Position numbers and translations under genes: made by a program. 62,583 bases of DNA from Verrucomicrobiota bacterium (GTDB taxonomy: Bacteria > Verrucomicrobiota > Lentisphaeria > JABSQK01 > JAJFLO01): contig JAJFLO010000081.1 of the NCBI GenBank assembly GCA_021772675.1, forward strand, positions 1 through 62,583. Reading direction: 5' to 3'. The number at the start of each line of letters is the position of its first letter. Position 1 is the stretch's first letter. The notes under the pieces are model-generated. The model was not told where the DNA came from, did not search any database, and saw nothing but the letters and a program-made list of their open reading frames with translations. Shown piece by piece: positions 9,533-18,124 of this stretch.

Positions 9533-9779
9533 AATGTTTTAGGATGCTTGTACTTTCAGATATATTATGGCTATGGTTTTCCAGAGTTCGTTCAACAAGG
9601 TAACTAATGAAAATTTCATCCTGGTTCAATTGCAATTCACGGCTCTGCAAATAAGGAAAAGAAAAACTGTGGTGCACTATAAAATATATATTTGAATCCA
9701 ATTTATACCGACAGCCATCAGGATTTCTACAGGTTTCTGTAAAATTGTTGCCTGAAATGAATAACGAATGTCGAAAAAC
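9522..9779 (-). pseudogene. Unrecognised C-terminal gene remnant
   Basis: On the minus strand an open frame of 85 codons runs from just after a TAG (9780-9782) to a TAA at 9522-9524, overlapping the first 11 bases of the MBOAT gene. It contains no ATG, GTG start or upstream continuation; a TAA lies about 16 codons further up. The composition (FISGNNFTETC, NIYFIVHHSF, QDEIFISYLVERT) looks like protein rather than random sequence, and the overlap with the next start resembles a normal gene junction. I read it as the tail of a lost gene of unknown function. The rest of the gap 9533-9899 shows no feature. Confidence 0.35.
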
Positions 9780-9899
9780 CTACTGCTTGCAGTATAATTC
9801 GGTTAAACTTTTGATGGGTTGATGTATTTATCTACAATATTCATCGTTATAAACCCGCAATTACAAAATTGATACTATAACCATATGATGTTATCAATG

Positions 9900-11024
9900 T
9901 TACCTTATGACAGAGTGATAAAGTTCGCTGTAACTATTGATCATTTGGCTCATAGGAAACTTCTCACAGGCAAGTTTGTGTCCAGATTCACCGAATTTTT
10001 CGCGAAGAGATTTACTTGTAATCAGCCTTGATATGTATTCAGAGAAAATTTCAACATCCCCGAATGGTGCGATGAATCCACATTCATTATGTGAAACGAC
10101 CTCTGGGATACCCCCTCGGTCTGTACTGACAATTGGTATACGGCAGTACATCGCTTCTGCAAGTATAATACCAAACCCTTCCCAACGAGACGGGTGCACC
10201 ATAATGTCTATTGTACTAAGCAAGTCTAATAAGTCTGGTCGTTTGCCCAATAACCGAATCCTGTTTTGTAGGTTAAACCTGCTAATTGATTCTTCATACG
10301 TTTCCCTTAGACTTCCATCACCAATTAAAATTAAATAAATATTAGGATATTTCGGAGCAAGACGGGCAAACGATTCAATAAGGAAATCATGTCCTTTGTA
10401 ACGTTCTAAATGAGATATTGTACCTAATATTATATCATCTTTATTGAATCCAAGTTCATTACGGATTTTCGATGGAGATGATTTCACGCTCAGATTCACC
10501 GTATCAATGCCATTGTAAATAACATGTATTTTCTCAGGAGATTGCCCTGCCGTAATCAATTTCTTTTTTACGGCTTCAGAATCAACAACAACTGCTTTAG
10601 TAAATGGTTCTAGGAGTTTGTTTACAAGGGGCTCAATTTTCGGATACATTATATTATGCGTTGTGTGAACTAAAGCAGGAACTCTCCCTAAAATTCCCGC
10701 TATTCTCCCTACCGTCCCGGAAATAAATAAATGGGCATTGACAATATCTATTTTATGTGATTTCAATAAACGAACAAGCTTAAGAAACGCGTTTAGATTT
10801 TGAAAAATTTTCCACCATTTTCCATCTACATCCAAAGAATAAACCATATAACCTTGATCCCGCAACTCCTCCCCATAATGCCCAAGTTCCCCTATACAAC
10901 AAACACTGACCTCAAATTGATCCTGATCTAATCCTTCAACGATAAACGAGACTAATTTTTCGGATCCTCCGAGCTGCAGCTTACCCAAAATGTGCATAAT
11001 GTGAATTTTATGAGAGCGATTCAT
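9900..11024 (-). CDS. Glycosyltransferase family 4
   Basis: The 374-residue GT-B protein begins with KIHIMHILGKLQLGGSEKL, the glycine-rich N-terminal acceptor/donor loop of GT4 enzymes. Later motifs are VIYNGID (near 168), LIGDGSLRE (near 233) and HPSRWEGFGIILAEAM (near 280), the last holding the EX7E-type donor-binding glutamates. It likely transfers a hexose or related sugar from a nucleotide donor during repeat-unit assembly on the cytoplasmic face. It is separated from the PIG-L gene by a terminator-like hairpin and a promoter-like 25-base motif, so it may start its own transcript. Confidence 0.88.
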   Translation of the reverse strand: MNRSHKIHIMHILGKLQLGGSEKLVSFIVEGLDQDQFEVSVCCIGELGHYGEELRDQGYMVYSLDVDGKWWKIFQNLNAFLKLVRLLKSHKIDIVNAHLFISGTVGRIAGILGRVPALVHTTHNIMYPKIEPLVNKLLEPFTKAVVVDSEAVKKKLITAGQSPEKIHVIYNGIDTVNLSVKSSPSKIRNELGFNKDDIILGTISHLERYKGHDFLIESFARLAPKYPNIYLILIGDGSLRETYEESISRFNLQNRIRLLGKRPDLLDLLSTIDIMVHPSRWEGFGIILAEAMYCRIPIVSTDRGGIPEVVSHNECGFIAPFGDVEIFSEYISRLITSKSLREKFGESGHKLACEKFPMSQMINSYSELYHSVIR

Positions 11025-11122
11025 TTTATACGAAAAATAATTAATTTGATATTGGGAAATTTGTAATCGGTTAAATATTGAGAAAAATAAATACAGATTC
11101 GAAAATCGTCGTTCTTAAGTTC

Positions 11123-11147
11123 ATAGTATAGGAATTTGTATTCTAAG
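11123..11147 (-). promoter_or_regulatory. Shared 25-bp promoter-like motif, copy 1
   Basis: These 25 bases are identical to 22702-22726. On the minus strand the motif ends in TATACTAT, and TTGGCA lies 18 bases upstream of TATACT, a reasonable sigma-70 arrangement. It lies about 100 bases before the GT4 start at 11024. The second copy holds the same position before another gene. A promoter or leader role is inference; a dispersed repeat end is the alternative. Confidence 0.45.
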
Positions 11148-11170
11148 TTGCCAAATGGTAACAGGTTTCG

Positions 11171-11328
11171 GGTGTCAGGTTTCAGTGACAAGTGTCACCG
11201 TGGCGGGTTGAAATTAAATGAGAAACACTTTATGTTGATTCCGAAGTCATTCTCCTCTACTGTCCATGAAATGGTCAACCTTTAATTATAAAATTTTAAA
11301 ATGTCTCTAACGTCTGAAACCTGACACC
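11171..11328. repeat. 158-bp element bounded by 15-bp perfect inverted repeats
   Basis: GGTGTCAGGTTTCAG at 11171-11185 is the exact reverse complement of CTGAAACCTGACACC at 11314-11328. The interior has no open frame and a second small dyad (GTGACAAGTGTCAC) near 11186-11199. It sits in the non-coding gap 11025-11412 between a terminator-like hairpin and the 25-bp shared motif. A MITE-like insertion is the simplest reading. Confidence 0.5.
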
Positions 11329-11342
11329 TGTATTCTTGAGGG

Positions 11343-11363
11343 AAAATGCCCCGGCAAAGCCGG
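11343..11363 (-). terminator. Terminator-like hairpin after the PIG-L gene
   Basis: Read on the minus strand, CCGGC-TTT-GCCGG forms a 5-bp all-GC stem followed by GGCATTTT. It begins about 50 bases past the PIG-L stop. A near-identical hairpin follows the GT4 gene that ends at 23040. The T tract is short, so termination strength is uncertain. Confidence 0.55.
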
Positions 11364-11412
11364 TTAAGTCCATTTCATCGAATCCGATGTATTGATCGTT
11401 CAACACCAATAA

Positions 11413-12264
11413 TTAATTTGGGTAGAAATAATAGGTATCATTACCATTTTCAAAGTAGATATCACAAAGATCGAGGTATTCATCAAACGGCACAACAAAG
11501 AAAACTTCTACCCATACAGGATTATCTGCAATTATATATCTACAATTGGCTGCATTGATCCCTAACATGTAGTGGGCCAGATCATTGAATCGGCTGACAC
11601 TCCTCCAGATATCTATCAGTTCTTTTTTCCGTTCGATATGGGCAGTAATATCAACCGCAACATTTGGTATTATAGATGAATAAATTTGATAAGCCCAAAC
11701 CTCCAAATTTGGGACTGTTCGGTTTTTAAAAATATTTCGCATTAAATGATTGACCCTTCTATGATCATCATGGTCGTCTAACAGAAAGCTAATAAAAACT
11801 GCTTCAGGATTCAGTTCATTGAAAAGATGCTCAAATTTTCTATTTACGGTTGGATCGTCTAATGGAATCTCTCTGGCAGAACAATTGAGGAAGTGTGGTG
11901 TAACACCAAGTTTTTCACACACAACAAGAGTTTCTTTTTTAATTGCATCTGCTTGTGTTTTATTCCCGTTTGTAACGTAAAGAATATGAATATCCGCACC
12001 ATTTTCTTTGGCATTGATGAGTGTTCCTCCCGCACCTAAAATATCATCATCCGGATGGGGAGCAATTACAAGAATTCGACTTGCATTTGGATGTTTCATT
12101 TGCAGTGGCTGCAAGTTTCGATTAAACCGTTTCGATTCAAGAACCTTACTGCAAACATCAAGATCCGTTAAACGCTTCCAATCCGTGATCATGAATTTAT
12201 ACAACCGTTTAGAAGGCTTGCCAATCAAAAAGCGTTGATAACATCTATATAATTTTTTTAACAT
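11413..12264 (-). CDS. PIG-L (LmbE-like) sugar N-deacetylase
   Basis: The 283-residue protein shows the zinc-binding signature APHPDDDILGAGG at residues 68-80 and the second metal-site block DDHDDHRRVNHLM at 164-176, both diagnostic of PIG-L/LmbE deacetylases. These enzymes remove an N-acetyl group from a GlcNAc-type sugar or conjugate. It follows the DegT-type aminotransferase gene by 15 bases, so the two probably act on the same amino sugar or lipid-linked intermediate. With the FemAB-like and GNAT acyltransferases nearby, deacetylation followed by re-acylation with a different group is plausible but unproven. Length is typical of the family. Confidence 0.87.
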   Translation of the reverse strand: MLKKLYRCYQRFLIGKPSKRLYKFMITDWKRLTDLDVCSKVLESKRFNRNLQPLQMKHPNASRILVIAPHPDDDILGAGGTLINAKENGADIHILYVTNGNKTQADAIKKETLVVCEKLGVTPHFLNCSAREIPLDDPTVNRKFEHLFNELNPEAVFISFLLDDHDDHRRVNHLMRNIFKNRTVPNLEVWAYQIYSSIIPNVAVDITAHIERKKELIDIWRSVSRFNDLAHYMLGINAANCRYIIADNPVWVEVFFVVPFDEYLDLCDIYFENGNDTYYFYPN

Positions 12265-12279
12265 TGAATTACAATTTCA

Positions 12280-13437
12280 TCACAGATAAGTTTTAGACAA
12301 ATTGCGAATTTCCATAGCTAATCGATTATAGTAGTCATCATATCTCTCGGAAAGAAACCTGAAAACGGGTATATGTATCTGTAGTATTCTCCGGCCAATT
12401 ATTTCTATTTCAGTAAAATGCTCTCGTTCATCAATCACATCCCCTGAAAAAGTTGGCCAGGCCATTACACTAAATTTCATTCGCTTCAAATGAATATAAA
12501 AATCATCCCGATGAGACTCAATAAGTATGGACAAACAAGCCGGGACAATTCCGGCAGGGATTTCAGGGTGAAGTATGGTAATACCCTTAATATCGCGTAA
12601 TTGTTCAACGAGCCAATTATAGTAATACCTGATATCATCCTTTAATAAATTGGGATCTTGTTTAGAAAATTGGAGTAATTGAATATATGCAAATTTTGAT
12701 ATAGGTCTTAGATAATCGCAGGAAAATTCTGGAAGGATCTCGTCACGATGCTTCCAGTCAGGGTAACCAGGTTTATCAGAGTATAACGGAGGAAGAGGAT
12801 TTTTTGGTGAACTTACTTTATTTTTAATTGTACTAGCGAGCCGATTCAAGCCGAATTTTGAAATCAATGTGTTCAGGACTTTTTTACGCTCTGTTGCGTA
12901 AAACCACTTTCTCTTTCTCGGAGATAGTTTCACCTGGTAATCCGAATTATTAACCCGGAGCATTCCACCATCAATCATTGGCAGCACTTTATATAATGAA
13001 AATATAGAAAAATCCCCAAAAGTTCCCAGTGCTCTTCCATCAATTTCTGAGAATAGAGAGGACGCATTGTCTTCCAGTATAACCAAACCGGCATTTTCCG
13101 CAAGTTTCGTCAAATCATGCCATGGCTGAGAAAATCCGAAATGGTTGATGATGTGAAGTAATTTTACATCGGAAGTGATTTTTTTTTTTATATCGTCGAT
13201 ATCAACCTGAAACGTATAGGGATCGGACTTAAAAAATCTCACGTTTAATCCAAGTACACGAAACGGCGTCAACGTAGCATCACAGTCAAACGCGGGAGTA
13301 AGAACGGTATCACCAGGTTTGAGTTTGGTTGCCTGACAAGCCGCATACATCGCATTTCTTCCAAGGCCAAATAAAATACACTTCTCCTTATCATAAACAT
13401 CTAGGCGGATATCTTTTTCTAAGTGTGAATTTATCAT
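12280..13437 (-). CDS. DegT/DnrJ/EryC1/StrS PLP aminotransferase
   Basis: The 385-residue protein has the sugar aminotransferase fold. LEDNASS (121-127) contains the Asp that contacts the PLP ring nitrogen, and SLYKVLPMIDGG (147-158) places the Schiff-base lysine at position 150. The common SFHxxK form is altered to SLYK, so it belongs to a divergent branch of the family. The intact lysine predicts a true transaminase acting on a keto-sugar nucleotide. It lies between the FemAB-like gene and the PIG-L gene. The nucleotide carrier and ring position aminated are not predictable. Confidence 0.82.
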   Translation of the reverse strand: MINSHLEKDIRLDVYDKEKCILFGLGRNAMYAACQATKLKPGDTVLTPAFDCDATLTPFRVLGLNVRFFKSDPYTFQVDIDDIKKKITSDVKLLHIINHFGFSQPWHDLTKLAENAGLVILEDNASSLFSEIDGRALGTFGDFSIFSLYKVLPMIDGGMLRVNNSDYQVKLSPRKRKWFYATERKKVLNTLISKFGLNRLASTIKNKVSSPKNPLPPLYSDKPGYPDWKHRDEILPEFSCDYLRPISKFAYIQLLQFSKQDPNLLKDDIRYYYNWLVEQLRDIKGITILHPEIPAGIVPACLSILIESHRDDFYIHLKRMKFSVMAWPTFSGDVIDEREHFTEIEIIGRRILQIHIPVFRFLSERYDDYYNRLAMEIRNLSKTYL

Positions 13438-13500
13438 TTACTAAGGTCAATAAGAATCGATGAATCTATTTTTATTTCATTAAATCACCAAATTAGAGGC

Positions 13501-14562
13501 TTATTGCAATGATCCTCTCTGACGCTTCCAAACTCCAGCTTTTCGTTTTAAATAGGCAGTACCATAATGCAATAAAAGATATGAGGATATTCGAAGAAAC
13601 TGTCCACGGAATGCCCGGAAAAACGATGGTTTTGATAATCGCGTCTGCTCCGGATCGTTTGCTCCTTCAAGGTAATAGATCTCTCGAGGAACCCCGCCAA
13701 ACCAAATCTTAAAATTATGAACGCCACTTCCCTTCACCGATTCTCCGAAATCCAGATGTTTAATCCCTTTTTCTACGCAAAAACGGACCATTTCCCACAA
13801 CAAAATCTGGTTGGGGGAAGTGCCTTTTCCAACTGTACTTCCTCCGTGTGTATATATCCCAGTTTTTTGGTTATATACCAGGAACATACCTCCAATTGTT
13901 TCACCGTTTTTAGTTGCTATGAATACTTGAGCCTTTCCATTCAGGTATTTAATTACATTTTTAAAATAATCTAATTTATGTATTCGTACTCCTTTAACCA
14001 GCATTCGATCTGAATACACTTTGTAAAATTTATCAAGTTTGTCTAGTCCCTGTTCGACACATATTCCTTCTTTTCCCGCTTTTCTAACCATATTTCGAGC
14101 CTTGCCTCGCATCATATTCCACATTTTATCCTCAGATGGATGGACGTCGAGAGTTACGGTCGTTGCGCTTACACTATTGGTTGGGATTTTGAAATTTTCA
14201 TATCCCGTAGAAAGTTGTTTCAATACAGCGCCTCTATCGGTAGCAAATTTGACACTGTATTCAAATAGTTCAGATGCGATTTTATTATTATCAGCAACAA
14301 ATCCAAACTTCATCGAAAATACCATGGGTTTACCAAAATAGTCATTTACGAAATAGAGAGGTAAAACACCGCAAACCTTTTGGCTTGCTGTACTCACTGC
14401 CATTAGGAGAACTACTTCTACGTTGTACGTTTTTTCAAGCACAAATTTCCATTCAAAACATGCCAATGGTGGTAGATAATCTCGTTTGTTAAGATATCTA
14501 TTCCACAAATCTTTTTGTGATTCTTCGGCTACTTTAATTTCCAATTTCATTTCTCTTATCAT
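13501..14562 (-). CDS. FemAB-like / GNAT-fold acyltransferase
   Basis: The protein resembles the FemAB/BioF2-like double-GNAT proteins that add aminoacyl or acyl groups to cell-surface precursors. The supporting block is ATKNGETIGGMFLVYN near residue 225, followed by GTSPNQILLWEMVRFC and HLDFGESVKGSGVHNFK, the normal order in exosortase- and polysaccharide-associated FemAB proteins. The open frame extends to a TTG at 14583 that overlaps the upstream methyltransferase stop; I chose the ATG at 14562, and the ATG at 14550, with AAGAGA just before it, is also possible. The substrate is unknown. It probably decorates an amino sugar. Confidence 0.75.
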   Translation of the reverse strand: MIREMKLEIKVAEESQKDLWNRYLNKRDYLPPLACFEWKFVLEKTYNVEVVLLMAVSTASQKVCGVLPLYFVNDYFGKPMVFSMKFGFVADNNKIASELFEYSVKFATDRGAVLKQLSTGYENFKIPTNSVSATTVTLDVHPSEDKMWNMMRGKARNMVRKAGKEGICVEQGLDKLDKFYKVYSDRMLVKGVRIHKLDYFKNVIKYLNGKAQVFIATKNGETIGGMFLVYNQKTGIYTHGGSTVGKGTSPNQILLWEMVRFCVEKGIKHLDFGESVKGSGVHNFKIWFGGVPREIYYLEGANDPEQTRLSKPSFFRAFRGQFLRISSYLLLHYGTAYLKRKAGVWKRQRGSLQ

Positions 14563-14575
14563 AGTCCAAGTTTTT

Positions 14576-15259
14576 TCATACAATTTCGTATAGAAAAACT
14601 CTCGGATAATCCGCTCTAATTTTTTTTACAAGGGCCATGTAATCTGAAGTGATCTCATCTTTTGGTGGATTAGCAAAAACTACATACAACTTCTTCTTTT
14701 CAGCCGCTTTTTTAATATTGTGCAAGACTTTAGTAAGAACGGGGCCTGTAAAGGGATGAAACATCCAAACGACATCAACGTAACTAGGAATGGTATAATT
14801 ACTCGCATCATCACAAATAATTTCCCAATCAAAATATATATTTTTTGCTTCTTTTAATTTTTCCAGATTTTGTACAGAAATTTTCGACAATTCTTGTGAA
14901 TACTCCACTCCAATGACTTTCTTGAACCCTTTTTGTAATGCATAACATAACACCCTCCCTTTACCAGACCCCAAATCCAATAATGTTGCATTCTTTTTCT
15001 CAATTGGTAAACTTGCCATCGCCTTTCGTAACCATTCAAACTGTGAACCCGCATACAAAATCCCATATTTTGCATAAACTTTAGAGTTAATAGATTTATT
15101 TAAATCTTTGATTTCAATTCTACCAGAAGTGTCAATTGAAAACCGAATCTCATAATAGTATTCATTTACTTTTTCCCAAATCGCTCTAACCAATCCTGAA
15201 AATCCGTTGAGCCGGTATATAGTAATTGCCGAATAGGTCCATTTTCTTATACTAATCAT
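14576..15259 (-). CDS. Class I SAM-dependent methyltransferase
   Basis: The 227-residue protein has motif I, LLDLGSGKGRVLCYA, near residue 93, followed by VIGVEYSQELSKIS, whose acidic residue would bind the SAM ribose. VVWMFHPFTGPV near 176 takes the place of motif IV. The basic N-terminal 60 residues lack a recognised domain. It likely methylates a sugar hydroxyl or acyl group of the polysaccharide, which is inferred from its place between a GT4 gene and the FemAB-like gene. It is 14 bases from the GT4 stop. Confidence 0.82.
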   Translation of the reverse strand: MISIRKWTYSAITIYRLNGFSGLVRAIWEKVNEYYYEIRFSIDTSGRIEIKDLNKSINSKVYAKYGILYAGSQFEWLRKAMASLPIEKKNATLLDLGSGKGRVLCYALQKGFKKVIGVEYSQELSKISVQNLEKLKEAKNIYFDWEIICDDASNYTIPSYVDVVWMFHPFTGPVLTKVLHNIKKAAEKKKLYVVFANPPKDEITSDYMALVKKIRADYPRVFLYEIV

Positions 15260-15273
15260 TTAATATGATAAAT

Positions 15274-16464
15274 TCATACAGTTGAGTTTTCTAATTCAAA
15301 GTAAATGTCCTCGAGTCTGGAACAGTACTTTTTAAGCGTAAATTTTGATCTATAAATACGATTTCCATTATTTCCCAATTCTTTAGCAGTTTCAGAATTG
15401 TTCAGGATAATTTCGAGTTTTTCGGCTAACTGCTCAGGATTGTCTGGTTCTACCAAAAATCCGTTTATATTATTCTCAATAATCTCCAAATGCGCGCCGA
15501 GATCGGTCGCAATTATTGGTTTTCCCGCAGCCATAGCTTCTATTAAAGTTCTGCCAAAGGTTTCAGGTTCTCTTGAGCATGAAACAATAATATCAGACGC
15601 AAATAATGTAGAATTTATGTTTTTGTTAAAACCAAGAAAATGTATTTTTCCCCCAAGATTCAATTTATTGATTGCTGAAATTAATGAAAGATAATATGGA
15701 TCATGTTGGTCAAAATGTCCCTGTATTAATAACTTGAAATCATGATTATTCTGATTTAGGTAACTGGATGCAGTAATTAAAGTATCGTGTCCTTTCATTG
15801 GTATTACCCGACCGATGATAGATATAGTTTTTAACTGTTGTTCTAATTTATTCTTTTCTTGTAACGGCTTTTTTGTGTCTGGATATTCTGAAAATTGAAT
15901 CCCAATAGGTATTACTACAATCTTTCTAAACATCTGAGTGTTTCGAAATAGGTTTGCGGTATAATTAGAGTTAACAACCACCTTATTCGATAGCAGCTTC
16001 GCGAAAAATCCAAAAGTCTTCAATATGAACTTTGGTACACGCGGTGAAGGATTTTCCCGAATGTGCCAAAGACATGGGATATTGGCAAGTTTTGCTGCAA
16101 TTCCGGCAGCAATTGAAATCGTCATTTGATTTGAATGGACTATTGCAGGTTTATTTTTAATGACGACTTTCAATAATGATAATGATGTAATGACAAATGC
16201 AAAAAAATCATATATGGCGGCAAAAATGTTAAAGACTGACCAGTTAAAAACTTTTGCACGAGTATCAACCAAAGGAGGCAAAAAAAAACAAACTGTGAGA
16301 ATACCCCGTTTCTTTGCCTCCAATGCTAAGAGCCCGTTTCCAGGGGTGGCTAATATCGATTCATGACCTCGCCGCTTCATCTCGACCATGATGTCAAGTA
16401 GGCTTTTCTGCGATCCGCCCATCATTTCAGGAATCACAAACGGATCAATATAGATAATTTTCAC
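15274..16464 (-). CDS. Glycosyltransferase family 4
   Basis: The 396-residue GT-B enzyme starts MKIIYIDPFVIPEMMGGSQK with a glycine-rich N-terminal loop. NSNYTANLF (near 166) starts the linker, SIIGRVIPMKGHDTLI (near 214) opens the donor domain, and SREPETFGRTLIEAMAAG (near 292) holds the conserved Glu residues. The family builds glycosidic bonds from nucleotide sugars with retention of configuration. A 327-base non-coding stretch precedes it, so it may have its own promoter. Donor and linkage are unknown. Confidence 0.88.
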   Translation of the reverse strand: MKIIYIDPFVIPEMMGGSQKSLLDIMVEMKRRGHESILATPGNGLLALEAKKRGILTVCFFLPPLVDTRAKVFNWSVFNIFAAIYDFFAFVITSLSLLKVVIKNKPAIVHSNQMTISIAAGIAAKLANIPCLWHIRENPSPRVPKFILKTFGFFAKLLSNKVVVNSNYTANLFRNTQMFRKIVVIPIGIQFSEYPDTKKPLQEKNKLEQQLKTISIIGRVIPMKGHDTLITASSYLNQNNHDFKLLIQGHFDQHDPYYLSLISAINKLNLGGKIHFLGFNKNINSTLFASDIIVSCSREPETFGRTLIEAMAAGKPIIATDLGAHLEIIENNINGFLVEPDNPEQLAEKLEIILNNSETAKELGNNGNRIYRSKFTLKKYCSRLEDIYFELENSTV

Positions 16465-16791
16465 TATGAAATACCTATATGAGATGTTAATTGCATTTTA
16501 TAATAATAGAATCGTTTTTTAAAAATTTGAGATGGCTAATCGATAGTATGAAATATGCCTTTTGCTCTGCTTGAGAGCAATTAATTCCCCACTGGCGATA
16601 TATGAATTTTCAGGAAAAGAACCGTTTCAGAAAGGACTCTTTAATGCTCGATTAAGGTTTCAATACATTTGAGTGTCAGTTTGGATAAGGACCAAAATGT
16701 CCTAATTAAACTAAAACTTTTTTATCTCAAAATTTCAAAGAATCCATAATCATTGCTGTAATGACAGTCAGCAGTGGTATAAGAAGTCATC
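16465..16791. other. Non-coding gap with one small hairpin
   Basis: No open frame or recognisable gene remnant is visible on either strand. A 7-bp stem, TTGCTCT pairing with AGAGCAA around 16561-16580, is present without a clear T tract. The gap lies just upstream of the GT4 gene that starts at 16464, so it may hold that gene's promoter, but I see no convincing -35/-10 pair. Confidence 0.4.
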
Positions 16792-18000
16792 TTATTTGAT
16801 CAACGAACCCTGCCATTTTTTCCTCATTAAATCAACAATCAATTCCGTCTGTTTCTCGCGTGTAAATTTGCGTACTTTTTCCAAACCTTTTTCCAGTAGT
16901 CTCTTAACCAATGCCGGGTTACTTTGTAAGTTTAAAACTGCATTTTTAATTGATTCTGCATTCCGGGGTGCTATAAAAATGATATCTTCTTCATGAGTAA
17001 AAATATCTTTGATACCGTCTATAGCACTGGCAATAACAGGCGTACCTTGAGACATCGCTTCCAAAATTGCGTGTGGCATGCCTTCATGATACGATGGCAA
17101 AATATAGACTTCTGAATTTCTGTAGAAATTGAATAATTCAGGTCCAAACGGTAAGACTCCATGAAATCGAACAAAGTTAGAAATACGATTCTTACTGATA
17201 AGATCATTCAATGTGTGACCCCCTAAGTCGCCAACTGGTCCTACGATATCTAATAAATACTTAGCCTGAGGGTTGTTATTGAGTAAGCGGACTGCTTCTA
17301 ATAGTTCCCGAATCCCCTTGTCATTACAAATCCGACCGACAAAAAGGAGATTACAGTTGGTATTTGTAAATCCTTCTTTTGACCTTTTATCGATTATATC
17401 GTCATTTGAAATTGAGCTGGTATGTACTAGCTCTGTGTCTGCGCGGAGTTCTCGGCCCCAAATGGCAACCAATTCCGGTGAATTAGCCATGACTAACGTT
17501 CCCGGATTGGTACAAATTTTTCTTAACCCCCTATCATGCAATTTTGATCGAATATGACAAAAGAAATGTTTCCAACTCCCGTATGAACTATAAGCCGATG
17601 TGAAATATTGATTCCCTATGATCAATAAAGCTGTTTTTGTTGGTTTACCAGAAAACTTCCAAACAGAATGTGCTCTATGAGTCGGGACTCTAAGAAGAAG
17701 AATATCGACGATATCGCGGTTGCAATATAGAATTTTTTTAATCCGATTCAGCCTGCTAAAATAGTCCCAAAAATGTCCTTCCGGCCCCAAACTTTTAAAA
17801 ACTAATTTATCACTATTCTGGAGCTGATAATTGATGATTTCATTTTTCATTCGGCATTCAAAACCGAACACAATAATTGTATTAAAGTAGGGTAACAGAG
17901 ATTCTACAAATATACCCATGACAGGATTAGCGTAAAGATACCCTTTTTCACTTCTTCGCCAAGGCATATGATAGTAAATCGCTAGTGTAGTGGATTTCAA
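16792..18000 (-). CDS. Glycosyltransferase family 4
   Basis: The 402-residue GT-B protein has FVGRICNDKGIRELLEAVRLL (near 224) at the start of the donor domain and LPSYHEGMPHAILEAMSQG (near 305), the EX7E-type donor-binding block typical of GT4. The N-terminus lacks the usual glycine-rich GG loop but keeps the FFxF-like strand order. It sits alone between the decayed ISL3 element and the 327-base gap. An aminosugar or hexose transferase role is likely; the linkage is not predictable. Confidence 0.85.
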   Translation of the reverse strand: MKSTTLAIYYHMPWRRSEKGYLYANPVMGIFVESLLPYFNTIIVFGFECRMKNEIINYQLQNSDKLVFKSLGPEGHFWDYFSRLNRIKKILYCNRDIVDILLLRVPTHRAHSVWKFSGKPTKTALLIIGNQYFTSAYSSYGSWKHFFCHIRSKLHDRGLRKICTNPGTLVMANSPELVAIWGRELRADTELVHTSSISNDDIIDKRSKEGFTNTNCNLLFVGRICNDKGIRELLEAVRLLNNNPQAKYLLDIVGPVGDLGGHTLNDLISKNRISNFVRFHGVLPFGPELFNFYRNSEVYILPSYHEGMPHAILEAMSQGTPVIASAIDGIKDIFTHEEDIIFIAPRNAESIKNAVLNLQSNPALVKRLLEKGLEKVRKFTREKQTELIVDLMRKKWQGSLIK

Positions 18001-18124
18001 TTTATTATATTATTTAATTTTATCAGGTGGTTGAGATTAGATCTAACATAAATTAAAATTTTTTGGTTCTTTTCGATAATGCCCATTTGATTAATTTATG
18101 AGTTTTGTCGTGTGGTTAGAGAGT

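Noticed and set aside
12280-13437. Second dehydratase of the ColD type
   Set aside because: Lys150 is present in SLYKVLP, so this one is a transaminase-type enzyme.
16556-16610. Third copy of the MITE-like element
   Set aside because: Only a loose match to one arm is visible (ATGAATTTTCAGG); no facing arm was found.
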